The notes beneath the pieces were generated by a model. That model saw only the letters and a list, made by a program, of their open reading frames with translations. It was not told the DNA's origin and did no database searches. DNA of 64,000 nt from Roseivirga sp. E12 (GTDB lineage Bacteria; Bacteroidota; Bacteroidia; Cytophagales; Cyclobacteriaceae): positions 1 to 64,000 of the forward strand of contig NZ_JAGFMD010000009.1 of NCBI RefSeq assembly GCF_017592825.1, read 5' to 3'. Below, piece by piece: positions 17,803-26,358 of this stretch; positions within the stretch are counted from its first letter, which is position 1; every line of letters starts with the position of its first letter. Made by a program: the position numbers and the translations under genes.

Positions 17803-18539
17803 TGCTCAACTTCCTTAGAAAACTGAGAAGCAAAGAGATGAGTAGTACCCGGTATCTAAAATATGCCCTCGGTGAGATTCTCTTGGTCGTTATTGGTATA
17901 CTCATAGCCCTCAGCATCAACAACTGGAACGAAGGAAAAAAGGCCAGAACTTATGAACTTAAAATGCTGGATGAAATTGAAGATGCACTGAATCAGGACA
18001 TTCCCAGCATAGAGCGATTTGACTCAATTCTGAACATCTGGAATAAATCCATTATTTACCTGACCAAAGAGGTAAATCAGGCCAATCAACCCTCTGGCCA
18101 CTGGGATTCAATTCATTATCACCTAGAAACCATCGACCAGATCGGTATTTTCTCCATTTACAACGATGGGCCCTACGAAGCGCTGAAATCAAGTGGAATG
18201 GACAGAATTTCGAATGATCGGCTTCGTAATGACATTGCCAGGCTTTACAGTCGTGATCTACCTAGTCTTGATATATGGGTCAATGAGATACAGCGCCAGC
18301 ACATCTTCATTAAGCACCAGGAAATGGACGAACTTTTTAACACAAAAATTAGTATTGATGGATCTCGCATGAAAGAAGAGCTGGTCATAGCAGATCTGTC
18401 CTTTTTAAAAAATCCTAAATTTCATGATATGATCAGACGCACAAGCAACATTGTCAACTCTAGCAGAAACAGGATGAAAGCTACGGTCGATAGAATGAAG
18501 TCCGTTAGGAATGAAATTCATGAAGAGATTACTCACTGA
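17802..18539 (+). CDS. DUF6090-like one-TM protein, array member 4
   Basis: This 245-residue paralogue is the first with the second type of head (MLNFLRKLRSKEM), followed by the helix GEILLVVIGILIALSINNW (about 22-40) and a helical domain holding the clearest version of the family motif, YEALKSSGMDRISNDRLR. It starts one base inside the stop of the preceding micro-ORF. Codon 13 is also ATG, as in members 6-7 of the array and the copy at 24625, so an internal start that skips the head is possible. Function is unknown. Confidence 0.8.
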   Translation: MLNFLRKLRSKEMSSTRYLKYALGEILLVVIGILIALSINNWNEGKKARTYELKMLDEIEDALNQDIPSIERFDSILNIWNKSIIYLTKEVNQANQPSGHWDSIHYHLETIDQIGIFSIYNDGPYEALKSSGMDRISNDRLRNDIARLYSRDLPSLDIWVNEIQRQHIFIKHQEMDELFNTKISIDGSRMKEELVIADLSFLKNPKFHDMIRRTSNIVNSSRNRMKATVDRMKSVRNEIHEEITH

Positions 18540-18544
18540 TTCAT

Positions 18545-18583
18545 ATGCTCAACTTCCTTAGAAAACTTAATCGACCCAAATGA
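18545..18583 (+). other. 12-codon micro-ORF copying the MLNFLRKL head
   Basis: The frame encodes MLNFLRKLNRPK and stops. Its first 23 bases are identical to the starts of the genes at 17802 and 20489. The stop overlaps the ATG of the VOC lipoprotein by four bases. The lipoprotein start lies 35 bases after the micro-ORF start, one base short of the place where the paralogues have their internal ATG (codon 13). It looks like the head cassette of this family placed before an unrelated gene. Confidence 0.5.
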
Positions 18584-19086
18584 AGATGAAATATTTGATT
18601 CTGATGCTCATTTTAGTCTCCACACTTGGATGTCAAGAACCGAAGCAAGAACTCCTCTCGCCTCGTTTCAATCATGTATTTCTAGCCGTTTCTGATCTTG
18701 ATCGTTCAATCGATTTTTACACCAGTGCCTTTGACCTTGAAGTGACAAAAAAACTTACACAGCTCATTAGAATAGACGAAGATGGCGCCAGAACTCCAGT
18801 AGAAGTCAATATGGCATTCCTGAAATTTCCTGGTCAAAACTTTGTCCTGGAAATTGGTGAGCGAGAAGCCTTTGTTTCCAACAATACCAGTTCTAGCTAT
18901 AACCATTTAGGAGTTGATGTGATGGATATTGATAAGGCAAGTGCTAGATTACTTGCCGCGGGAGGCACAGCGGTTCGCCCCATTGGCCTGGTAGAAGCAG
19001 TTGGCGTATCGGCAAAGACCGCTTTTTTCACCGGACCAGATGGAGAGACCATAGAGCTAATGCAGTTAATTTCAGGAGAATTTTAA
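18580..19086 (+). CDS. VOC (glyoxalase-fold) lipoprotein
   Basis: This 168-residue protein has a lipoprotein signal peptide with lipobox STLGC (lipidated Cys18), then a vicinal-oxygen-chelate domain built of two beta-alpha-beta-beta-beta modules: FNHVFLAVSDLDRSIDFYT at about 30-48 and YNHLGVDVMDIDKASARL at about 108-125. Candidate metal ligands are the His in each module and Glu residues (VLEIGE, GETIELMQ). It would sit in the periplasm or outer membrane. The substrate is unknown; the family covers glyoxalases, dioxygenases and resistance proteins. It is the only unrelated gene inside the DUF6090-like array and is preceded by the head micro-ORF. Confidence 0.85.
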   Translation: MKMKYLILMLILVSTLGCQEPKQELLSPRFNHVFLAVSDLDRSIDFYTSAFDLEVTKKLTQLIRIDEDGARTPVEVNMAFLKFPGQNFVLEIGEREAFVSNNTSSSYNHLGVDVMDIDKASARLLAAGGTAVRPIGLVEAVGVSAKTAFFTGPDGETIELMQLISGEF

Positions 19087-19096
19087 AAAATACCCC

Positions 19097-19807
19097 ATGC
19101 TCAACTTCCTACGAAAACTTAGAAAGCGCAGTAATAAAACCGGTTATTTCAAATATGCAATTGGAGAAATATTTCTCGTAGTGATTGGTATTCTTTTAGC
19201 CTTACAAATCAGCGACTGGAATCAATTCAAAAAGGATAGGGAATTCGAGTTGTTCACACTTAAGGAAGTGGAAAACAACCTTCAGGAAGATCGCAAACAA
19301 ATCAGTCGTATTGTATCAAAATATGCTACCGCTAAAGCATCTATTGAAGATCTTTCTTCACAACCTTTTTCATCATATGATTCAGCGAAGATGGCAGCTG
19401 ATATTGATAATATTTGGGGGTTCGAGCGGTTTTTCCCGATCAGGAATGGCTACGAAGCACTTAAAAGCAGAGGCTTTCAAGTTTCCAATGCTCCCCTAAG
19501 AACTGCTTTAGGTAGGTACTATGAAAATGAGCTCACACGTGTTACTGCCAGTATTTTTGATATTGAGAGAGCCTTTCTAACTGAGTTTAGCTCAATTATA
19601 GAAAGTGGCTATGTCGTAAGAATTGACAATCGTGAAGTACAAATCACTAATCAACAAAGTAGACGTTTTGAGTCAGCCCTTAAGACCTATGCTAGAGGAC
19701 TTTTACCGAACATCACAGGCACGGTGCTAAATCTAAATGCGTTTATGGATATCAACGAGCAGACCTTGAAGGCAATCAACCAAGAAATAGAAAGATTGGC
19801 CAAATAA
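19097..19807 (+). CDS. DUF6090-like one-TM protein, array member 5
   Basis: This 236-residue paralogue has head MLNFLRKLRKRSNKTGYFK, membrane helix GEIFLVVIGILLALQISDW and motif YEALKSRGFQVSNAPLR. It starts 10 bases after the VOC lipoprotein and ends one base before the next member. It lacks the internal ATG at codon 13. The C-terminal helical region differs from all neighbours. As with the other members, the head and helix are conserved and the rest is variable. Confidence 0.8.
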   Translation: MLNFLRKLRKRSNKTGYFKYAIGEIFLVVIGILLALQISDWNQFKKDREFELFTLKEVENNLQEDRKQISRIVSKYATAKASIEDLSSQPFSSYDSAKMAADIDNIWGFERFFPIRNGYEALKSRGFQVSNAPLRTALGRYYENELTRVTASIFDIERAFLTEFSSIIESGYVVRIDNREVQITNQQSRRFESALKTYARGLLPNITGTVLNLNAFMDINEQTLKAINQEIERLAK

Positions 19808-19808
19808 G

Positions 19809-20489
19809 ATGTTTAGGTTATTTCGAAAATTTGGACAAAATGAAATGAAGACAAAATATCTGAAATACGCCATAGGAGAAATCCTGCTAGTCGTAATAGG
19901 CATTCTGATCGCCTTGGGAATTAACAATTGGAATGAGCAACGTAAAGCCCGAATTGCAGAAGAAAAATTTATGCATCGGCTTCTAGAGGATGCCCGAACC
20001 GATTCTGTCTTCTATGAGTCTCGTATTTTCGGTATGAATCAGTCAGAAGTTAATTACAGTATACTCCTGGCCATGTCAAATAATGAGAAAGTAGATACCA
20101 CTAAATTTCGACCTGACTATCTTTTCATGTTTTACGCCTATCAGTCCAAATTAGTGCAGAACAATCCTGATGCATTTGAAAAAGTCTCTGATGAACATAT
20201 CGCTGAAGTGCTTCGGAACTACTTTGGCACCTATGAATTCGTAGCAACGTCAATCGGACTCTTAAGAGACAATATTGAAACGTTTTGGCATCCATTCCAA
20301 ATTGAGTACTATCCTCTTACAGAAAACAAAAATATGGAAGATGCCAAGAAACTCCTTAAGACCAAAAAATTTCCTGGAATAGTGGCCCAAGTAAGATATG
20401 CAGTGCGCAACAGTAGAAATCAGGTCGACTCCATGCTAGTGGTCAATCACAACCTTATAGAGGCACTGGATCAAAAGCTTAAAGACTAA
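19809..20489 (+). CDS. DUF6090-like one-TM protein, array member 6
   Basis: This 226-residue paralogue has a more divergent head (MFRLFRKFGQNEM) and membrane helix GEILLVVIGILIALGINNW. The YEALKSSG motif is replaced by FEKVSDEHIAEVLRNYF, so this is one of the most diverged members. Codon 13 is ATG. Only one base separates it from member 5, and its stop shares one base with the ATG of member 7 (TAATG). It is certainly co-transcribed and probably translationally coupled. Confidence 0.8.
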   Translation: MFRLFRKFGQNEMKTKYLKYAIGEILLVVIGILIALGINNWNEQRKARIAEEKFMHRLLEDARTDSVFYESRIFGMNQSEVNYSILLAMSNNEKVDTTKFRPDYLFMFYAYQSKLVQNNPDAFEKVSDEHIAEVLRNYFGTYEFVATSIGLLRDNIETFWHPFQIEYYPLTENKNMEDAKKLLKTKKFPGIVAQVRYAVRNSRNQVDSMLVVNHNLIEALDQKLKD

Positions 20490-21244
20490 TGCTCAACTTC
20501 CTTAGAAAACTGAGACGAAACGAAATGAAGGGAACCAAATACCTTCAATACGCACTAGGTGAAATACTATTGGTAGTCATTGGAATTCTCATTGCCTTGC
20601 AAATCAACAATGCTAATGAAGCCAGAAAGCAGCGAATAGAGGAAACGAAATTGTTACGGAGCATCAAGGTTGACTTTGAACGCTCCAAGGCAACACTTCA
20701 GCAACTAGATGGGCTAAGAGAAGATGGGCTTTATGCCTATGATAAGTTGGTTGCCATTGGCAATTCGGGTGATTTTTCGAATACCATATTGATAGATTCG
20801 CTCCTAGCCAAAACCAATTTCACACCCACTTATAACGGCAACACAAGCTCGCTATCCATACTGGTTAACTCAGGTAAGATCAACTTGCTCCGCAATGACT
20901 CGTTGACCGCCCTATTGCTAGCATGGCCTTCCAAGTTAGAAAACCTGATAGAGAGAGAGTTAGACATATTATCCATTACCAATGGAGAATGGGTGCCCTT
21001 TGCACAAAGTTATACCTCGGTGAATGACTGGTTCAAACATTATGACTTCCCCGGAGTACCGGCAAAAACCAGAGATTCCAGGGTTGCTAAAGATTACAAA
21101 GGCCTTTTCAACGACCGCAGACTCGAAAATCTAATCACCCGACTGGAACTCCTCTACATTGCCTGTAAAGACAGAAGTGCTGGCCTTATCAAAAGTGCAG
21201 ATCAGATCATCCACACCATTGATGAGGATTTGAAAAGTCGGTGA
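20489..21244 (+). CDS. DUF6090-like one-TM protein, array member 7
   Basis: This 251-residue paralogue has head MLNFLRKLRRNEM, encoded by DNA identical to that of member 4 over the first 27 bases. The membrane helix is GEILLVVIGILIALQINNA; the usual Trp after NN is replaced by Ala. The motif region reads LSILVNSGKINLLRNDSL. It closes the coupled array. The TolB-like/TPR gene follows after 52 bases on the same strand and may be part of the same transcript. Confidence 0.8.
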   Translation: MLNFLRKLRRNEMKGTKYLQYALGEILLVVIGILIALQINNANEARKQRIEETKLLRSIKVDFERSKATLQQLDGLREDGLYAYDKLVAIGNSGDFSNTILIDSLLAKTNFTPTYNGNTSSLSILVNSGKINLLRNDSLTALLLAWPSKLENLIERELDILSITNGEWVPFAQSYTSVNDWFKHYDFPGVPAKTRDSRVAKDYKGLFNDRRLENLITRLELLYIACKDRSAGLIKSADQIIHTIDEDLKSR

Positions 21245-21296
21245 ATCAATTAAACAGAAATAGCTATCTTTTGGCCATCAACTCGACCTTAACACA

Positions 21297-23600
21297 ATGA
21301 ACCTGAATAAGTTCTTTCAAGAACTCAAAAGACGCAATGTCTTTAAAGTGGCCACTGCCTATGGCGTGACGGCCTGGCTGATTATTCAGGTTCTTGTGGC
21401 CATTGAAAAACCCTTAGGTATTCCAGAGGGTATCGACACGGTGGTCATCTGGGCGCTCATCATCGGGTTTCCACTAGCGCTGATCATTGCATGGATCTAC
21501 GAATGGACGAACAAAGGGCTTCAAAAAACGGAAGATGTAGACAGAGAGGAATCTATCACTTCCACTACCGGCAAAAAGCTCAATAGAATTATCATATCCT
21601 CTCTCTCTTTGGTTGTCATACTCTTATTGGTTGAGCGTATCTTCTTTGCGAGTGATTTATTCGATGTTAAAAAGCCTTCAATTGCCGTCCTGCCATTTGG
21701 GAGCCAGAGCACTGATGATTTGGACGTTTCACTTGCTGAAGGGCTTTCGGCAGAAGTAATCAGTGAAATGGGACGTATTGAGGGGCTTAAGATAATTGCC
21801 CAAACCTCTTCTTTCCGCTTTACAAAGGTTTCTAATAGCAATGCCGATATAGCCAATGAATTAGGTGTGAGGCATTTATTGACTGGCCGAGTGAGTAGAC
21901 GTGGTACTGCGATTGTGGTTGAAGCCAAACTCCTGGATACTGAGGAAGGATCGGTGCTATGGTCAGACAAAATTGAACGGACGGTTGAAAATCTCTTCGA
22001 CATCCAATCCACCATTATCAAAGCAGTTACCGAAAAACTCCGTGTAGACCTACTCCCGTCTGAAGAAGCACTACTCAACAAAAGGCCCACAGACAATCCA
22101 CTGGCCTATGAGCTTTACATTCAAACCAGACAAACCATGGGACTGACTGGAGATGAAATTCGACTAGAAATAGAACTCCTCAAAAAAGCGATTGAGCTAG
22201 ATTCGACTTTTGCTAAGGCTCATGCGACCCTAGCTATTGCCTATGACCGGTTGAGCCAAAGGGCAAATCTCGCCCATGAAGAAAAGATTGCCAATATGGA
22301 GTATCATGTGAAAAAAGCTTTTGAGCTAGATGCTAATGAACCTATGGCATTCAGAGCAAGATCCTGGTTAATAGAGGCAAGGTTTTCAGATGGACCTGAA
22401 AGATTTGCTAAAGCTGAAGAGGATCTTCTCAAAACCATTAGTATGGCTCCTAACAACGCCTTAGCTTTTAATGATTTACAGATCAATTTAAGAACTCAAA
22501 ACCGGGACATTGAGGCAGATTCGGTATTACTGCTGGCATGGGAATTAGACCCATTGAATGCAGCCATCACGCATAATGTGGCGGGGCTTTATTCTAATGC
22601 GGGCAACAAAAAAGAAGCCGTTGAACTCTTAGAAAAGGCGATTAAGGACCATCCTGATTTTGCACCTATGCGAGCGCAGTTGATAGACCTCATAAGACTG
22701 GAGCCTTACGGCAGGACAGACGAATCGTTTAAGTTGGCCCATAAAGCCCTTAAGGAATTCCCTAATGATATACGACTTTTAGAAACCCTGGTGGAGCTCA
22801 GTAGATTCCTCGATTTGACTCCCATGATAGAAAAGTACATGAATCAATATCAACTCCTCTATCCCGAGAATTTCGGAATGATGATGGAGTTGTACGATAC
22901 CAAAATGTTCTTCAAGGATTACGAGTTTGTTTTGAATTTCACAGATATGATGGAACAAAGGTTCCGGGGTCAGAGTGGAGCCTTAGAGAAACCATTTGCC
23001 AGATCAAGAGCATCAGTTGCACTGAGAAGAGGGGATTATGATCTGGCCAAATCGTACATTCTTAAGGGTTTTCCTGAAGTACTAGATCTTGATTTCGACT
23101 TGCTTCAAATTTTAGATGAACAGATTCAAAATGATGTTAGTTACGCTTTTTTAAGTTACTCGATTATATTGAAAGAGGAGGATAAAAAGGATTCAAGCTT
23201 GATGTATGTGAACAAACTGGCTAAATATTATGCCCATTTTGATTCTATTTCAGACCTTCGAACACAGAGTTCTAAGAACATTCTAGATGAGCTCTTGACA
23301 CAAGCACCCAAAGTATCTACACCACGCCTGTTCAGTAATGTCTCTTATCAGTCACTTACTGGAGACGTTGATGGCATGATTGAAACATTGGAAGAACTGT
23401 ACTTTGAGCGTAAGGCCTTCTCCAGTGCATGGCAAAGCCTAAATGGCGCAGCTGTTTATAAGATTCATGATGGTAACCCCAAATATGAGGCTTTTAAGAG
23501 ACGAATCATGGAAGATGTTCATAAAAAGAGAGCTGTAGTAATTAACTACCTCAAGGAACAGGGAGAGTGGGATAATGCGTGGGATGCCCAACTCAATTAA
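21297..23600 (+). CDS. Membrane-anchored TolB-like/TPR protein
   Basis: This 767-residue protein has an N-terminal cytoplasmic stretch with FFQELKRRNVFKVATAYG, two membrane helices at about 26-65, a third at about 95-115, and a TolB/FlgO-like domain at about 128-255 (PSIAVLPFGSQS, ELGVRHLLTGRVSRRG, LWSDKIERTVENLFDIQ). A long array of tetratricopeptide-type helices runs to the C-terminus. The architecture is common in Bacteroidota and in adenylate cyclase-linked proteins, but no catalytic domain is present here. It probably assembles protein complexes at the membrane. It follows the DUF6090-like array in the same direction, so it may share its expression. Confidence 0.85.
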   Translation: MNLNKFFQELKRRNVFKVATAYGVTAWLIIQVLVAIEKPLGIPEGIDTVVIWALIIGFPLALIIAWIYEWTNKGLQKTEDVDREESITSTTGKKLNRIIISSLSLVVILLLVERIFFASDLFDVKKPSIAVLPFGSQSTDDLDVSLAEGLSAEVISEMGRIEGLKIIAQTSSFRFTKVSNSNADIANELGVRHLLTGRVSRRGTAIVVEAKLLDTEEGSVLWSDKIERTVENLFDIQSTIIKAVTEKLRVDLLPSEEALLNKRPTDNPLAYELYIQTRQTMGLTGDEIRLEIELLKKAIELDSTFAKAHATLAIAYDRLSQRANLAHEEKIANMEYHVKKAFELDANEPMAFRARSWLIEARFSDGPERFAKAEEDLLKTISMAPNNALAFNDLQINLRTQNRDIEADSVLLLAWELDPLNAAITHNVAGLYSNAGNKKEAVELLEKAIKDHPDFAPMRAQLIDLIRLEPYGRTDESFKLAHKALKEFPNDIRLLETLVELSRFLDLTPMIEKYMNQYQLLYPENFGMMMELYDTKMFFKDYEFVLNFTDMMEQRFRGQSGALEKPFARSRASVALRRGDYDLAKSYILKGFPEVLDLDFDLLQILDEQIQNDVSYAFLSYSIILKEEDKKDSSLMYVNKLAKYYAHFDSISDLRTQSSKNILDELLTQAPKVSTPRLFSNVSYQSLTGDVDGMIETLEELYFERKAFSSAWQSLNGAAVYKIHDGNPKYEAFKRRIMEDVHKKRAVVINYLKEQGEWDNAWDAQLN

Positions 23601-23610
23601 AGTTGAATCA

Positions 23611-24138
23611 ATGAAACTCACTACCACCACTTTCAGAATCATACTTATCAGTTTGTTTTCTTTTCAAGCTTTAGGAATGAGTGCTCAAACTGAGGAGCAA
23701 AAAGCCATGGCCAAACTCTCCTTTCTTATTGGCGATTGGAAGGGTCAAGGCACCAGCTATCCCATGGAAGATAACAAGCCTTACAACGTATTGAGCAAGG
23801 TGCGATACGACCTTGATGGTGAGCTCTTGGTGTTAAAACATAGGTCAACCAGGAACGATACCACCCTACTCGCTTTACATACGATCATGTACTACAACAA
23901 GGAAGATGGTTTTTACTACTACAATGCTTATCGCGGAAGTGGTGCACGTCCTTTTCAATGTCAGCTAAAGGATGATCAATTTATTTGTGAAATCAATGGC
24001 AACTATCGATTGACCTTCCAGAAAACTGAAAACGGTGAATTCAATGAATTTGGTCAACGACTTGTGGATGGTAAATGGCTAAAGAACTTTGAGGATATTC
24101 TACAGCCCACTTCTGAGGTGATTATCAAAGATCATTAG
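23611..24138 (+). CDS. Exported DUF1579/THAP4-like beta-barrel protein
   Basis: This 175-residue protein has a signal peptide (MKLTTTTFRIILISLFSF, ending GMSAQ). The mature part opens with LSFLIGDWKGQG, the motif typical of the nitrobindin/THAP4 and DUF1579 lipocalin-like barrels, some of which bind heme or fatty acids. No clear heme-ligand histidine can be assigned. The frame opens at 23575 inside the TPR gene; the ATG at 23611 is preferred because the signal peptide starts there, 10 bases after the TPR stop. The link to the DUF1579 family is by motif only. Confidence 0.7.
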   Translation: MKLTTTTFRIILISLFSFQALGMSAQTEEQKAMAKLSFLIGDWKGQGTSYPMEDNKPYNVLSKVRYDLDGELLVLKHRSTRNDTTLLALHTIMYYNKEDGFYYYNAYRGSGARPFQCQLKDDQFICEINGNYRLTFQKTENGEFNEFGQRLVDGKWLKNFEDILQPTSEVIIKDH

Positions 24139-24188
24139 TCTTAACCTGAGAGTAATGTTCAACCCACAGAAAAAACGAACATTAAAAG

Positions 24189-24220
24189 TCTCCTCCTAGG
24201 AGGAGATTTAGAGGTGGGTG
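24189..24220. repeat. Left inverted repeat of the DUF559 unit
   Basis: An 18-bp perfect palindrome (24189-24206, TCTCCTCCT and its complement) is followed by a TTTAGAGGTGGGTG tail just before the DUF559 gene. Its reverse complement (ACCCACCTCTAAA then CTCCTCC) aligns with the right element at 24588-24615. The pair therefore forms imperfect terminal inverted repeats around the gene. Confidence 0.6.
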
Positions 24221-24224
24221 CGCT

Positions 24225-24599
24225 ATGAGAAAAATAATACCCTATAATTCAAGGCTCGTTCCCCTTGCCAAAAAGCTCAGAGCCAATATGACTTTGAGTG
24301 AGGTGCTCTTATGGCAAGAAATAAAAGGCAAAAGGCTTGGGTATCGATTCAGCAGACAAATACCAATTGATGAGTTTATTGTAGACTTTTACTGCAAAGA
24401 TCTCATGTTAGCCATTGAAATTGATGGTGAAAGTCATCACCACAATGGCCAGCCTGAGAAGGATAGAAAGAGACAACAACGGCTGGAGTCGCTTGGTGTT
24501 AGATTCATAAGATTTGACGATATTGATATAAAGAAAGACATCAGTTGGGTTATTGAAGAATTGCAATTGACTATAACAGACTTAACAACCCACCCCTAA
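24225..24599 (+). CDS. DUF559 family (Vsr-like) putative endonuclease
   Basis: This 124-residue protein has the DUF559 fold, related to very-short-patch-repair and restriction endonucleases: NMTLSEVLLWQEIK (21-34), GYRFSRQIPIDEFIVDFYC and the putative active site AIEIDGESHH (about 65-74), then a LGVRFIRFDD strand. The Asp/Glu residues of DFYC and EIDGESHH are candidate metal ligands. It is full length for the family. It lies between imperfect inverted repeats, and its last codons and stop (CACCCCTAA) fall inside the right repeat, which suggests that gene and repeats travel as one unit. The biological role of the family is not established. Confidence 0.85.
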   Translation: MRKIIPYNSRLVPLAKKLRANMTLSEVLLWQEIKGKRLGYRFSRQIPIDEFIVDFYCKDLMLAIEIDGESHHHNGQPEKDRKRQQRLESLGVRFIRFDDIDIKKDISWVIEELQLTITDLTTHP

Positions 24600-24615
24600 C
24601 CCCTCCAGGAAGGGG
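24588..24615. repeat. Right inverted repeat of the DUF559 unit
   Basis: ACCCACCCCTAACCCCTCC followed by AGGAAGGGG, a quasi-palindrome. It overlaps the last four codons of the DUF559 gene and aligns in inverted orientation with the left element at 24189-24220. The next DUF6090-like gene starts 10 bases later, so the unit sits directly ahead of it. Confidence 0.6.
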
Positions 24616-24624
24616 AATAAACAT

Positions 24625-25335
24625 ATGCCAAACTTCTTCCGAAAACTTAGACAAAAAGAAATGAAAGGTAGTACCTATCTCAAATATGCCATTGGTGAGA
24701 TTTTTCTCGTGGTAGTCGGCATCCTTATCGCCTTAAGTCTCAATAGTTGGAGCGAACGACTCAAAGAAAACAAAAAGGAAAAATTAACCATTGAGATTCT
24801 GTCAGATGAGATCTCTAAGAACATGGGTGCCATGAGCGAAGACTTCTTAAATAATAATCTGATTCTGGATAGTTTAACACTTTACCTTAAGGGAGAATTA
24901 ATCAAGACTGATGCATATGCAAAAGCTCAATTCATTAGTTATGTCCTGAATTATAATTGGGGAATACTCGAATACCCAACACTAGAACAAGAGTTAGGCC
25001 CAAGTCGCATAATCAAGAATGCCGCAGACTTGAACTCCTCATTCAAAGATTTGAATGCTGCGCATCTCGCATTAGACTTCCAACTCAACTATTTGAATGA
25101 ACTATTCAATAACCAAACCGTACCTTTTTTACTGGAAGCCGGTGCCGGCACCGGTTTGATTAACACCATGTTTCAATTTAATAGTGAAGTCCCAAACCTA
25201 AGCCGCTTGTATGGCACTGAGGCATTGAATAATATTTTATCCATTCAACAGCTCTTCCTTTTTAGTTATAACAATAGAATCAAAAGGCTGATTGACGAAT
25301 CAAACGAAACACTAGTGGTTTTAAAGGAGCTTTAA
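24625..25335 (+). CDS. DUF6090-like one-TM protein, detached member
   Basis: This 236-residue paralogue has head MPNFFRKLRQKEM, membrane helix GEIFLVVVGILIALSLNSW and a degenerate motif region (LEQELGPSRIIKNAADL). Codon 13 is ATG. It is separated from the main array by the TPR, beta-barrel and DUF559 genes and starts 10 bases after the DUF559 right repeat. The DUF559 unit may have inserted upstream of it. Ending LVVLKEL, it is full length for the family. Function is unknown. Confidence 0.8.
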   Translation: MPNFFRKLRQKEMKGSTYLKYAIGEIFLVVVGILIALSLNSWSERLKENKKEKLTIEILSDEISKNMGAMSEDFLNNNLILDSLTLYLKGELIKTDAYAKAQFISYVLNYNWGILEYPTLEQELGPSRIIKNAADLNSSFKDLNAAHLALDFQLNYLNELFNNQTVPFLLEAGAGTGLINTMFQFNSEVPNLSRLYGTEALNNILSIQQLFLFSYNNRIKRLIDESNETLVVLKEL

Positions 25336-25398
25336 CCCTTTATCACCCTCCTAATATCTACAGAGAGTTTTCTCATTTGTATTATATTCGTTTAGTCT

Positions 25399-26268
25399 AT
25401 GATACTCGATGTATATCAACACTTTAGAGAAACACCCGGCTATAACAAGCTTATAGGAGATGATTTCTGCTTGATAGAATACAAGTGCCCAATTGATGTT
25501 GAAAAATTCAAGTTATGGACGGAGTCTCACTTTTTATCCTTCGTTATTAAGGGAAGGAAAGATTGGACCTCTATCGAGAAAACTTATCAAACCAAAGCAG
25601 GGGATGCACTCTTTATTAGAAAGGGTGTTTATAATACCAAGCAATACTTGGAGGAGGACTATTGCACCATGCTCTTCTTTATGAATGACAATTTCATTCG
25701 AAACTTTATGAAGGAGACAGATCAGCTTTCCGGTGCAAGTGTCAATGTTCCTGACCGCCAGATCTTCGAGGTTAATATCAATTCTGGACTTGAATCAATG
25801 CTCATGTCCGTATTTAACTACATGACGCAAGAGGGTGGGATTCCTAAGGAACTGGTAATGATCAAACTAAAGGAACTCTTGTTCAACCTATTAATGGACA
25901 AAGACAATCCAGAGATTGCGGATTTCTTTAGATCAATCCAGTCTGTGGAAAAAACCAGCCTAGATGAGATAATGCGGAAAAACTTCCATTGCGACTTAAG
26001 CATGGAAGACTTTGCAAGACTCAGTGGCCGTTCACTTTCAACATTTAAACGAGATTTCAAAAAAGTCTACAACGATACACCACAACGCTGGCTTACAGAC
26101 AAGCGTTTGGACTATGCTCGTACTCTCCTACTTACTTCAGATCTGAATGCCAACGAGGTTGGCTTTGAAGCAGGCTTTGCCAACTCATCCCATTTCAATA
26201 AGGCCTTCAAAGAAAAGTTCAGTTTACCTCCGAATCAGTTCCGCAAGTCAGAGCTTTCAATTCAGTAA
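25399..26268 (+). CDS. AraC family transcriptional regulator
   Basis: This 289-residue regulator has an N-terminal cupin-like sensor region (about 20-130, with AGDALFIRKGVYNTKQY) and a C-terminal AraC DNA-binding domain (about 190-285) with two helix-turn-helix units: MEDFARLSGRSLSTFKRDFK, then the signature NEVGFEAGFANSSHFNKAFK with SLPPNQFR. It precedes the methyltransferase and OsmC genes on the same strand with a gap of 90 bases, and may regulate them. The inducer is unknown. The ATG at 25399 gives a normal N-terminus. Confidence 0.92.
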   Translation: MILDVYQHFRETPGYNKLIGDDFCLIEYKCPIDVEKFKLWTESHFLSFVIKGRKDWTSIEKTYQTKAGDALFIRKGVYNTKQYLEEDYCTMLFFMNDNFIRNFMKETDQLSGASVNVPDRQIFEVNINSGLESMLMSVFNYMTQEGGIPKELVMIKLKELLFNLLMDKDNPEIADFFRSIQSVEKTSLDEIMRKNFHCDLSMEDFARLSGRSLSTFKRDFKKVYNDTPQRWLTDKRLDYARTLLLTSDLNANEVGFEAGFANSSHFNKAFKEKFSLPPNQFRKSELSIQ

Positions 26269-26358
26269 AAGTGAGCTTTAATAGTCATTGGCCCTCTCAG
26301 CAAATCATTTGAACTTCTGAGAAAATCCCATCATGCCTGCCTAAAATAATTTTGAGGC

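Noticed and set aside
15589-21244. The array as an insertion sequence or prophage segment
   Set aside because: There is no transposase, integrase or phage structural gene, and base composition looks like that of the neighbours.
26347-26354. TAATTTTG box four bases before the mddA-like start, which would imply leaderless mRNA
   Set aside because: There is no -33 TTG at the right distance and the stretch is AT-rich, so a chance match is likely.
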